Source: Euperipatoides rowelli (taxonomy: Eukaryota > Onychophora > Udeonychophora > Euonychophora > Peripatopsidae). From it: a stretch of DNA of 11,488 bases. Under the pieces are notes generated by a model, which was given only the letters and a program-made list of their open reading frames with translations, did not search any database and was not told the origin of the DNA. Shown here piece by piece: positions 1 to 8,016 of the stretch. How positions within the stretch are numbered: the stretch's first letter is position 1; every line of letters begins with the position of its first letter. The DNA is taken from the NCBI GenBank assembly GCA_003024985.2, contig PXIH01S0006728.1. One strand, 5' to 3'. Position numbers and translations under genes: made by a program.

Positions 1-812
1 ATAATAAAATTATAGCCTATATTAAAAAAAAAAAAATTAGATTAGGACTAGGGACAACCTTGCTGGACTATAGTCTGTTGTTTTCCGTCATATTTATATT
101 TGTATTTAACTATCAACACTAAATAAAAGACTGAATTTAAATAAGATTAAATTGAAATAATTGATGGTTCTCCATTTTTTAGAAGATGCAGAACAAGAAG
201 CAGCAAATGGCACCTGATTTTAAAAAGGAATGACTTTAAATGTGTGAATGTTTTCAAAATAGTTTAATTTGTGCTTTCCTTTCTTGGAACTTCAGCATTC
301 TGTGAATGGGTTTTTAGTGTAATGAATTCTAAACGGTAAAATGAAAGAAACAGATGTTCAGTTGAACTAACAATGAGCTTTTCATATATTTAACTTATGG
401 AATAATTGTTTAGACTTGACAGAAAAAATAATAAATAAATGATACCTTTTTGCTGAAGTCCACAAAAAGTAAGGGAAAAGTATCATTTTAAAAATTAAAA
501 GTTCCTAATTTTTGTAAATTTATTGTAAAAATAATGAAAATAAAAATATACATCATGTATAGAAATAACATATACCAGGATTGGTCAACTTGTTTCTTAT
601 GGCTGACTACCCTGGAAAAACAATACATCAACTTGAGAAGTTTCTTTTTTAAGCAATATTACGAGAAGTAAGAACTGAAAGGCCTAACTCACATTTTACC
701 ATGTTTCTTACATCTGCATAGGTATTTTCATCATTATGGTTTGGCTGACGGAAGTTGTGTCAAAAAAACCAAAATTGATAAATAAAAAAGGGATTATTTC
801 ACCGTTAGATTA
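1..812. other. AT-rich stretch, no gene seen
   Basis: All six frames are broken by frequent stops. I see no RNA gene, transposon end or convincing splice pair. The only simple sequence of note is an A13 run at 24-36. This reads as intergenic or intronic filler. Confidence 0.6.
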
Positions 813-838
813 TTGTCAGGTTGGGACATAGTGGGTTT

Positions 839-956
839 AATACATAGTAAGACATAGCGTTCAGGTTACAGTAAGTTTAGTATTTAAATTAAAAAATAAT
901 ACATAGTAAGACGTAGGGTTCAGGTTACGGTAAGGTTAGGATTTAAATTAAAAAAT
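839..956. repeat. Tandem duplication, two 59-bp units, with telomere-like hexamers
   Basis: Units at 839-897 and 898-956 align without gaps and differ at only a few positions. Each has a conserved start (AATACATAGTAAGAC), a GGTT-rich middle and an A/T-rich end (ATTTAAATTAAAAAAT). In the second unit the middle block (916-940) has a roughly 6-bp rhythm: GGTTCA, GGTTAC, GGTAAG, GTTAGG. This resembles a degenerate interstitial telomeric repeat. Related words (CAGGTTGGGACATAGTGGGT) lie just upstream at about 817-836, suggesting a decayed third unit. The duplication is seen directly; the telomere-like origin is inference. Confidence 0.85.
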
Positions 957-1162
957 AACACTACTATTCATCTTGATCATGTGGCTAAATGGGACATAGG
1001 CTTTCCAGTTTCTAGGCACTTGTGTTTATTTGTAGAATGAAATATAAATGAAAACAATAATACATGCTCACCTGGATGATTCCATTAGCTTTTGTTATGG
1101 GGGTTGGAGTTTTTTAACTTGTTTAGCAGAATGATAGAAATTGATTGTTTTGATGAAAGTGC

Positions 1163-1180
1163 AGAGAGAGAGAGAAAAAA
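1163..1180. repeat. Short AG microsatellite followed by A-run
   Basis: A run of about six AG dinucleotides passes directly into A6. It is a simple low-complexity tract with no evident function. Confidence 0.8.
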
Positions 1181-1189
1181 CTGAATTGC

Positions 1190-1238
1190 AAGTGACTTTT
1201 TTTTTTTTTTTTGGCAAATTTTGTGCCAACTGTCACTT
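1190..1238. repeat. Inverted repeat split by a poly-T tract
   Basis: The left arm is AAGTGAC (1190-1196), then a T tract, then TTGGCA (1211-1216). The right arm is TGCCAA (1224-1229), CT, then GTCACTT (1232-1238). The two arm blocks pair perfectly (13 bp in total) around a 7-nt loop. The left spacer is T14 (1197-1210), whereas the right spacer is only 2 nt. A poly-T expansion inside one arm of an older, nearly continuous hairpin explains this best. The pairing is seen directly; the history is inferred. Confidence 0.6.
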
Positions 1239-1380
1239 AATTTATAATAACTTTATTAAATTCAACTTTGCCATGAGAATGTTTATTTAAATTTCATATT
1301 ATATATACTTTATATTCTTGCTTTTTTTTATTCAATAATTAATATTGATTGTAAATTGGATATAATTGTGTATGCCCTTG

Positions 1381-1442
1381 GGATCTACTGAAAATTGCTG
1401 CGCGATTGACCGGTCGATTGCGATCAACCTGTTTGCCACCCC
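1381..1442. mobile_element. Fragment resembling a hAT transposon terminus
   Basis: This is a GC-rich, CpG-rich island in AT-rich surroundings, with the core GCGCGATTGACCGGTCGATT at 1400-1419. It ends in TTTGCCACCCC (1432-1442). Read on the minus strand it starts GGGGTGGCAAA, close to the CAGGGGTGGGCAAAC-type terminal inverted repeats common in hAT elements. CGATTG and CGATC words recur inside it, as in hAT subterminal repeats. I found no matching opposite end, no clear 8-bp target duplication and no transposase, so at most this is one end of a decayed, probably non-autonomous copy. The similarity is from memory, not from a search. Confidence 0.35.
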
Positions 1443-1559
1443 ATACATATACAATTAAATCATTATGTCAATAGCTTACTAGTATAATGTTATAAATACA
1501 ATTTTCATAAATTACAGTAGTATAAAAATATATATCACACCAGTTTTATTATATATATA
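1443..1559. other. AT-rich spacer, nothing seen
   Basis: TA-rich sequence with short TATATA runs and no supported feature. Confidence 0.5.
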
Positions 1560-1910
1560 GGCTTAGGCTTTATGGTGGTCCCTGGATAGAATTGCCTGAT
1601 ATCTATCAGAGCCTGGGTAGGGGTCAACACAAATAAAAATGCAATTAAGACAGGAATACTGGATAAAATTTAAATGTTTATTCCAAAGACAGGAAGATGA
1701 AAGTAATATTTAGTATTCAGCAACTCACTGAGAAATAAATAAATGTACGGTATAACATAAAAGCCACACCTGAACACAAAGGCAATAGGGAACGGGCACA
1801 GACCTTGGTGTGGCCACTACCACTCAAACCAGTACTGGGAAGGAAGTAAATACCCATTGGAATGATGATGCTCATTTCAGGTGAGTGTGAGCCAAAAGCA
1901 TGTGTCACAT
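1560..1910 (-). other. GC-richer patch with a possible 3'-terminal exon on the minus strand
   Basis: This patch is visibly richer in G+C than its flanks. On the minus strand a polypyrimidine stretch ends in CAG (TTACTTCCTTCCCAG, AG at plus 1835-1836), a good splice-acceptor match. About 155 nt downstream is an AATAAA hexamer (plus 1677-1682), then a U/GU-rich stretch (plus 1625-1643), which is the expected order for a polyadenylation site. From the acceptor, one frame stays open for about 40 codons to a TGA at 1717-1719. The same frame continues upstream to 1908, but only from a GTG. I recognise no protein domain. The alternative is an old dispersed repeat that keeps a 3' end. The signals are seen; the exon is inferred. 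Confidence 0.22.
1881..1886 (+). promoter_or_regulatory. Isolated consensus 5' splice-donor match
   Basis: CAG followed by GTGAGT (junction at 1880/1881) matches the metazoan donor consensus exactly on the plus strand. The plus strand shows no coding frame leading into it, and the nearby exon-like signals point the other way. It may be chance or a decoy site. Confidence 0.15.
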
Positions 1911-2840
1911 GCTCTTAAATAATAAAGAGTATGCACATATGTAAATTAAAAATTTCATGAATATTTTAGCATTAATTCTCTCATGTAAAGGAAGTCAATC
2001 ATTTTATGTATTATTTACTCTCTCATAATTTGCTAAATTATGCTAACAAGGCATTTACAATTAAAATAGAAAGGCCATGTTATGAGATTAAACAATACAT
2101 AAACAGAAATTAGCTGTTTCTTTACACATACAAATTCATATAATAACAAGGAATAAAATAATAAACAGCATTCATTATATCTTGTATATAAAAGCTATTA
2201 TTTTAAAAATTGAAAATTCTTAAAGAAACTAAAGTGATCAGATATTGATAGAGGAAAAAATAGGACATGAATCGAAGAAATAATTTTGATTAGCTTTTTC
2301 TTTTTGGTCATTAAAAATTTTACCTAAACCCAACTGAGTATGAATAATGGAGGTAGAAATTTATTATGTCCTTTTTTTTTCATACTTAATGCAGTTGGAA
2401 TAATTGACCTGAAGATTAGAAAAATTTGAAAGTTCTATTATTTCTATAATTTTTCTGAAAAAATTTCAAATATTTGTGTAAAGATAATTTTTTTAAAAAT
2501 ATCAATTTCACTTTTAATGGTATATTTCAGGTTTATTTATTATTGTCCTTGTCCATATTCTTTTCAACAATATGTCACATGACTTTAAATTTCAAATCAT
2601 TTGTGTTATTTGCAGTAAACATTTTGCATGTTTATAAAATGCCACACCCATTTATATCATTAATCTGATTATTAATTCATATTAATGGTTGAAAAATGAG
2701 AACTCTTCATTGCAAAAACACATCATGGTACTATTAAACTTAGAAGACCTGCTCCAATGTAAAATTATAATTAGTAATTATCTTCTGATATCATATGCAA
2801 ATTAGGCCAGAGGATCAATTTAAAATAATTATCCCCAGCA
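1911..2840. other. AT-rich stretch, no gene seen
   Basis: It holds short A and T runs and an acceptor-like TATATTTCAG at about 2521-2530. An open frame at 2474-2668 begins only with TTG and has no family resemblance. No repeat or RNA gene is supported. Confidence 0.55.
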
Positions 2841-2856
2841 CCNCCCCCCCCCCCCC
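2841..2856. repeat. Poly-C run containing an N
   Basis: A run of C interrupted by one ambiguous base at 2843. The N is the only one in the window. It most likely marks uncertain length or base calling in the homopolymer, not biology. Confidence 0.9.
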
Positions 2857-4189
2857 TAAAATTACTTTATTTACTCATGAATTAATTTGTTATGCTCAGG
2901 GTACTTAGGAAACTCTATTCTCAAAACATTTAATAGATTGTGACATCATAATCCAAATATACACCTCTAGAGTCACACAAAAGCACCCATAATTTGGTCA
3001 TTTCCAATTAAATTGATTTAGAATTGGTTGGAATTGACTGAGAAGACTCTGTGGCATGTTTGGACCACTTTCTTTTCTGAAAACTTTGGAAATACAAAGT
3101 ATTTCCTGAAAAACTACTACATAATTGTTGAAATAAGAATCCCCATTCCAGTTTCAACTTCATCCAGATTCTGCCATTTCCAAATATCACATGACATTCT
3201 GTAATAATTATAACTATTTCCAGGTCAATTTGCGTGAAGCTCTAGGGGTAGAGCCATAAACAATCTTATAATACACCAGAATATGACATCATTTCCAGTC
3301 TAGTTGGATCATGATTCTTTATAAGGAGGGGCATTGAGATCATGAACCCAGTAAACAATCAAAGTATAGCAAATATAGGGTCATTGTCCAACTGACCCAT
3401 AACAGGTAGATAGCCATCTTGAAAAGGCCCACTTGGACTGATCAAAAATTACATTTTTACTCTACTCATGCCCATGTATGAATATCCACTTATTAAATTT
3501 TTAAGGGGAGATTGTGTGTAAGAATAGTTGATAAATGGATACGGGGAGGAGTTAAGTGACAAGTATTTTGATGCAACAGTCATCTTCATAGAATTATTTT
3601 TCTTTTTATTAAACCATTTACCATTTATTTAATGAACATGTTTGTCGTAATGATGCACTAATTATAGTACCTGAGTGAATTCTATGTGATAATTTTCATT
3701 CAAAACAATAATATACTATTTATGAATTGACTCATAAAAGGCATTTCATTATTTATGCAAATTATAACTTTTGTATTTTAAATTGTTTTCTTCGTTTTTA
3801 AATTAGTTTTTATACTAGTAAATTGCATCTGATTGCTGATAATATAGTATCTTAACTTGTGAAATATTACAAAATCATTTCTTTATAGAAGCAATTAGCT
3901 GTAGGCATTTCAGAATCTTTCACTTGTCCTATATGTCTGAAGCTACTACACATTGCCGCTTATCTGTCTTGGTGCACATATTTCATATGATCTATAAACA
4001 ATAATTAAGGACAGAAAGGTGAAGGTACAATCGGGTGCTATACATTGAGAGCTACATTTAATTATATACTACTGACCAGTCCTCACTAACCAATTACTGT
4101 CTAAGGTGTTACAAAATTTCTTGGGGAGAGAAGGAGTAGGTCAGGTATGGGTTAGTCAGGAATGCAGCTAAGACAGCTAGCTACTGATG
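2857..4189. other. AT-rich stretch with small hairpins, no gene seen
   Basis: The 3000-3470 part is a little richer in G+C but holds no convincing exon. Its open frame at 3008-3190 (minus) starts with GTG, has no recognisable domain and looks like chance. Two tight hairpins are visible: GGAAATA/TATTTCC around CAAAG (3088-3106), and GCTCTA/TAGAGC around a GGGG loop (3239-3254). A GGGTCA/TGACCC pair lies at 3378-3398. The rest is filler. Confidence 0.5.
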
Positions 4190-4209
4190 AAAAAAAAAAA
4201 AAAAAAAAA
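4190..4209. repeat. A20 homopolymer
   Basis: Twenty consecutive A. AGGAATG occurs both 45 bp upstream (4158-4164) and at the end of the run (4209-4215). That could be a short target duplication of a tailed insertion, but 7 bp is too little to claim it. Confidence 0.85.
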
Positions 4210-4589
4210 GGAATGATAAAGACACCAATGTATTTACAAGGATAAATCTGTTAGAAAACCAAGACTTGGAAAATAAATGTGGAGGGAGGGTGAAAACAAG
4301 GATGAATAGAAACTTAAAAAAATTATAGAAATTAATTAAAATTATAATACATTTTTTTTTGGCTGTTAGTATTTTTAAAGTTAAAATTTCACTTTAATGC
4401 TGCTCAAATATATTTGCTTTTGAAAGAAACACTGATTTTATTGTATGTACTATTTAGTGCCACAGGGGTAAAATTAAGTAAAGTATGATATACCTACCAT
4501 AAAAAGCCAAAAAAATATAAAATACAAAGAAATTAATCTGTATGACTGTATGACTATAATAAAAAACAAACATTACATGAGCAGAGGAG
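4210..4589. other. AT-rich spacer, nothing seen
   Basis: Low-complexity A-rich sequence with a T10-like run near 4350. No gene, RNA or element is supported. Confidence 0.5.
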
Positions 4590-4717
4590 TTTATTTACAT
4601 CCCTTCCCCCTAAAAAAGAATTGACACCCCATTGGTGGAAACCGGGGCAGACCATCCCCCTCTTAGTCCACCCCAGCTTGTATTTATAATACTAAAAAAA
4701 CAATTCCACTTAGTTAA
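4590..4717. other. GC-richer patch before a C/A tract
   Basis: An abrupt rise in C and G with several CCCC/GGGG words and a 6-bp inverted pair (GGTGGA 4634-4639, TCCACC 4667-4672). It sits directly upstream of the C11-A22 tract and could be the body of a degraded repeat. I do not recognise the family. Confidence 0.3.
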
Positions 4718-4750
4718 CCCCCCCCCCCAAAAAAAAAAAAAAAAAAAAAA
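4718..4750. repeat. Compound C11-A22 homopolymer
   Basis: Eleven C (4718-4728) are followed at once by twenty-two A (4729-4750). The join is abrupt. No target duplication was found flanking it. Confidence 0.9.
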
Positions 4751-5496
4751 GTTATTAAAAAATAAAATTAATGCATAAGTCAGAGGTCATATGAATGATT
4801 TTTTTTTTGGGTTTGAGAGTATTTGCTGATGTCATTATCAGAAACTCTTGTCAAAAGGTTATAAGGGATGCTATGGATATACTAATATACAGTAGCCTAC
4901 ATAACTTATGTCTTTTCAAATAAAATACATAACAATATACAGTATGTTTTAACAAATAATATTTAATTGTTTAAAATAATAGTATCTGGTTGTCTTTTAA
5001 AGAATGTTGTTATCATTATTATTATTTTTTTAAAAAGCGCATATATTTTTTTAATTTCTATTAGGCCACTTTCACAGGGATACTCTCCAAGACAATGTTG
5101 AGTCATGCACATTACCCAGTAGCGTTCCATGAGGTTACGGTGCCAATAATTAAGTTAAAATTTAGCGCCCTTCCTATACTCATGTTTTAAAAAATTAAAG
5201 CAAAAATACATTATGGCTCTGATACAAAAGAATACCAATCAAAGATCGACCACCTTCTGAGACATGTTAAAATTAGTCTCTCTTTACTTTTCAAAACAAA
5301 TAGAATGGAGTTTATTTACTTATTAAAGTAATGTTAATTGAAGATAAACAGTTGGCGCGCATGTGCCTGCTTGAATGTGGTTTATCTTATATAATGGCTT
5401 GATAATTTTATAAATTATGTAATTTTTTTTACAAATTTAGAAAATTTATGTGTTAATTATGGTGTCTAAGTGCTTTCCGAATGTAAGTACTTATAA
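4751..5496. other. AT-rich stretch, no gene seen
   Basis: A slightly GC-richer part at about 5060-5175 and a small GGCGCGCATG CpG cluster near 5354 stand out, but no frame or RNA gene is supported. CAGTAGCCTA near 4891 recurs at about 10871. Confidence 0.5.
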
Positions 5497-6558
5497 ACTT
5501 TATTACGGATATTTATATTTATGAAGAAGATTTTGAATTTTAACTTTGCACGTGTTGAACGTGGTTGGGATTCCATGTTAAGCCTTATCAAAAATTATCT
5601 ATCTCTGAATTAATATCTTTCTAAATGAAACTATGAAGTTCTAACTTATTTTATTGAGATAAGCCTGAGGATGATTGGTGTATTTGGAATATGAAAAGAT
5701 TTGAAAATTTTATCTAAAACGTCTCTTAAGTACTTTTTAAATCTAGACTTTGATGTTTCTAATGGACATTTTATTGAGGCTTTGAAACAACAGCGAAAAT
5801 GTTTGAAGTATTTATTCCAATTTTATTTCGATTTAAAATTTTGTAGTAAATCTGACTTTCAAACTTTTACTTGGATCTTTTTTAAAAAAAAAAAGAAAAA
5901 ACATTGCAATCTTATTGATCAAGATTTCTTTTGAGATGTTTTATAATCATGTTTGGGATCTAAAGAAAGTGCTACACGTCAAAACGGCTATAATTCGAAT
6001 TTTAAAGAATGGAACTTTATATGAAGATTTTCGCAAGATTTTAGAAACTTTTATATAGATACAGGATTATTTTTTAATCAAGAACTATTTTGAGGAACAT
6101 ATTGGCAACTGTGTTTATTTGCTAAATTGAACTGCTATAGGCTAAATACTATTACAAACTTTAAATTTAATTTCTCGTATTAAGTATACTGTCATTCTGA
6201 TGGTCATAACCGTAAATTAATATCTAGGATTTTTTAATCATATATTGAATTGGAATTTCTATTTGGACTAAAAGTTAAAGTTTTGAAATCATTACTCTGA
6301 TTTAAAAACCATACTTTACCTTTTTGTGGAAATTGCTTTTTATGTTGGTATGGAGTGTATTCCTCATTGTGATTTAAAAAAGAAAAAATATAATCACAAT
6401 GAGCGGGAGTTACCAACAATTCTCTTTATTGAGTTTATTGTGCTTTTGTCTTTTAGTCTTATTAGAAGACATTTTTTTTTATTGCCTGGCTTTATTTAGT
6501 TATCTATATAATTGATAGTTTTTGCCTTTATCGGGTAAAAACTGTGTATTTTAAGTAC
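5497..6558 (+). pseudogene. Stop-depleted stretch, possible decayed coding relic
   Basis: Reading from 5497 in the frame of 5521 (354 codons), I count seven TAA/TAG stops (5611, 5944, 6181, 6235, 6391, 6454, 6463). About 20 would be expected at roughly 67% A+T. TGA is not depleted (nine: 5626, 5692, 5932, 6022, 6091, 6298, 6370, 6400, 6430). If TGA meant Trp, 5614-5943 would be open for 110 codons and 5947-6180 for 78. The +2 frame is also open over 5837-6055 (73 codons) and 6287-6496 (70 codons), which weakens a single-frame reading and suggests either frameshifts or chance. Translations look low-complexity, rich in Phe, Lys, Asn and Leu, with no motif I can name. Options are a nuclear copy of mitochondrial DNA, a decayed transposon ORF, or a statistical accident. 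The counts are seen; the origin is speculation. Confidence 0.15.
6343..6418. repeat. Two-stage inverted repeat (hairpin)
   Basis: The inner stem is a perfect 12 bp: CTCATTGTGATT (6363-6374) with AATCACAATGAG (6392-6403), around a 17-nt A-rich loop. An outer 8-bp stem, TGTTGGTA (6343-6350) with TACCAACA (6411-6418), is separated from it by a 12/7-nt internal loop. The large asymmetric loop argues against a standard miRNA precursor. A remnant of a foldback element or MITE is possible. Confidence 0.65.
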
Positions 6559-6688
6559 TAAATTACTTATTTTTCTGAGTTACCATCTAAGATATTAAAG
6601 CTGAATAATGTATGTGCTAAATTATAGATTTAAATATTAAGTTAATTTGTTTATTGGTACAATAATTACAGTTACTGAATTTCTGTTG

Positions 6689-6727
6689 TTTGAGTCCTCA
6701 TTCAATTGAAAATAATGGGGGCTCAAA
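6689..6727. repeat. 14-bp hairpin with 11-nt loop
   Basis: TTTGAGTCCTCATT (6689-6702) pairs with AATGGGGGCTCAAA (6714-6727): twelve Watson-Crick pairs and two that would be G-U in an RNA of the plus strand. The stem is too short for a typical miRNA precursor. No T-run follows closely enough to make a terminator. Confidence 0.55.
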
Positions 6728-6971
6728 TTCTAAATATATTTTTTGTAACTCTTAATCAATAATTATACACTTATCTATGCTTAATTTTGTATAAATTTTA
6801 ATTTTTCATCTGACTTGAAACGGGTGTTAAATTTACTTTATTATATTAAATCATATCTTATGTAAATTTTAATTACCTAATGAAATCATATTGAAAGGAT
6901 GAAATTCCCTTTCACAAAAAAAAAAACGTTAATTGAAGATAAAGCATGAAAGAGTATCAAAAGAGAAATTC

Positions 6972-7036
<65 letters not shown>
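6972..7036. repeat. TTA/TAT triplet microsatellite
   Basis: About 65 bp of uninterrupted TAT repeat (nearly 22 units). The lack of interruptions suggests it is still changing length. Such tracts are usually polymorphic. Confidence 0.97.
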
Positions 7037-7038
<2 letters not shown>

Positions 7039-7311
7039 TTTGAGTTCAAATGTTGGGCACAATATAAAATGCTATTAATAGATAGATTAGATGCTTAATT
7101 ACAGAATTTAAAATGTTTGTTTTTTCCAGCTCAGAATAGTAATATGCAATACGGATAATAATTCTTTTGTTAGCCTAGATTTTTTTTTCAAAACGTATCA
7201 AATAAATATTGTTTGCAAAATTATGTTAAAAATAATTGATAATTAATGCATATATTAGTTTATTTATTTATTTAAAAAAATATAAGCATAATAGCCCTAT
7301 AATTATTTTAC
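7037..7311. other. AT-rich spacer, nothing seen
   Basis: It contains a short TTTA repeat (about 7258-7273) and T/A runs. No gene or RNA is supported. Confidence 0.5.
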
Positions 7312-7448
7312 TAAACTATTATATTATTATTTTTTTTTTTTTTTGTAAGAGGGAACTTATATATAGAGGGTGCTGGAACTACCCCCTTTTAACATACTTT
7401 AATATTTCATAACTATACAAAAATGTCCATAAACTATTATATTATTAT
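7312..7448 (-). mobile_element. Short poly-A-tailed retroinsertion (antisense) with 19-bp target duplication
   Basis: A perfect 19-bp direct repeat, TAAACTATTATATTATTAT, lies at 7312-7330 and 7430-7448. The 99 bp between begins with T14 (7331-7344), followed by an 85-bp body that is not AT-only and includes GAGGGTGCTGGAACTACCCC near 7366-7385. On the minus strand this is body, then a poly-A tail, then a target-site duplication. That is the hallmark of LINE-type target-primed reverse transcription of a SINE or a 5'-truncated LINE. I see no tRNA-like A/B box, so a truncated LINE 3' end or SINE tail is likelier than a full SINE. The perfect duplication suggests a fairly recent event. A simple tandem duplication is the alternative, since the repeat is low-complexity. 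Confidence 0.65.
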
Positions 7449-7618
7449 AGAAGCAATATCAAAATAATTTTATTGTATAATAATTAAACTATCTACTGAG
7501 TTTTTTTCATATGGCTTAAGATAAATTAATCTGTCTGAGAAAGGAATAACACTATATTATAATGCAAAATATTTATCCATGGTTGAAATGTGGTTTAACC
7601 AAATTTGAAATAATTGTC

Positions 7619-7634
7619 CAGGTGACATCACCTG
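7619..7634. promoter_or_regulatory. Near-palindrome of two opposed E-boxes
   Basis: CAGGTGA (7619-7625), CA, TCACCTG (7628-7634) form 7-bp arms. They place CAGGTG and CACCTG back to back, the E-box variant bound by Snail and ZEB-class zinc fingers. Function is inferred from the motif only, and there is no promoter context. Confidence 0.25.
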
Positions 7635-7656
7635 TGCTGTTAGCTATTGTACTGTT

Positions 7657-8016
7657 TTATTGTGTTTCACAAGAAGTTTGTTTCTTAGAATGAGGGGGGA
7701 GAGGAATGATGAATATTATTTGACAAAATTTTTTAGGTGTAATAAAAACACTTTTTGTTATTGTTAAACATATTGTTATAATAGCTAAAAATTTCGGCAA
7801 ACAATATCCATCATTCTTTATCCCTTCCTCTTCTGAATAAATTTCTGAATAGGAAAAAAACAAAAAAAACAGAATGAACAAAATATACAACACAGTCATG
7901 TGCAAAATAGTAAAAATCAGAAATGTACAAGACCCAGATCTGATTGGGTGACACTTTGTGTTTGAGATGATTTCATTACTAAAATAGAAGTCACTAATTA
8001 TTGAAATCAGCTCCAT
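7657..8016 (-). CDS. Hypothetical 119-residue membrane-like open frame, doubtful
   Basis: This is the longest ATG-initiated open frame in the window. The start at 8014-8016 has A at -3 and G at +4 (AAGATGG), a favourable eukaryotic context. The product would have a strongly hydrophobic run at residues 31-54, a second at about 76-92 and a third at about 98-107, with acidic residues (SEEEG) between the first two. The stop TAA (7657-7659) sits inside an AATAAA hexamer (7656-7661). Against a real gene: the Phe-rich segment simply translates a T-rich tract, one such frame is not surprising in 11.5 kb of AT-rich DNA, I recognise no family, and no splice partners are clear. The frame is seen; coding status is unproven. 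Confidence 0.12.
   Translation of the reverse strand: MELISIISDFYFSNEIISNTKCHPIRSGSCTFLIFTILHMTVLYILFILFFLFFSYSEIYSEEEGIKNDGYCLPKFLAIITICLTITKSVFITPKKFCQIIFIIPLPPHSKKQTSCETQ

Noticed and set aside
2474-2668. 64-codon open frame on the plus strand
   Set aside because: It begins with TTG, is Phe/Leu-rich as expected from T-rich DNA, and shows no domain.
3008-3190. 60-codon open frame on the minus strand
   Set aside because: It begins with GTG, has no splice context and no recognisable family; length is within chance.
3755-3762. ATGCAAAT octamer (also at 2795-2802)
   Set aside because: About one such match is expected by chance in a window of this size and base composition.
4158-4215. AGGAATG on both sides of the A20 tract as a target duplication
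   Set aside because: Seven bases is too short, and the segment between is only about 45 bp with no element-like body.
5701-5934. 77-codon plus-strand frame as a stand-alone gene
   Set aside because: The start is TTG, there is an in-frame stop nine bases upstream, and the C-terminal lysines come from an A-tract. It is treated only as part of the larger stop-depleted stretch.
6234-6419. 61-codon open frame on the minus strand
   Set aside because: It begins with TTG and runs through the hairpin at 6343-6418; no domain is visible.
7040-7070. TTGAGTTCAAATGTTGGGCA as a tRNA T-arm
   Set aside because: No acceptor stem, D-arm or anticodon arm can be drawn around it.
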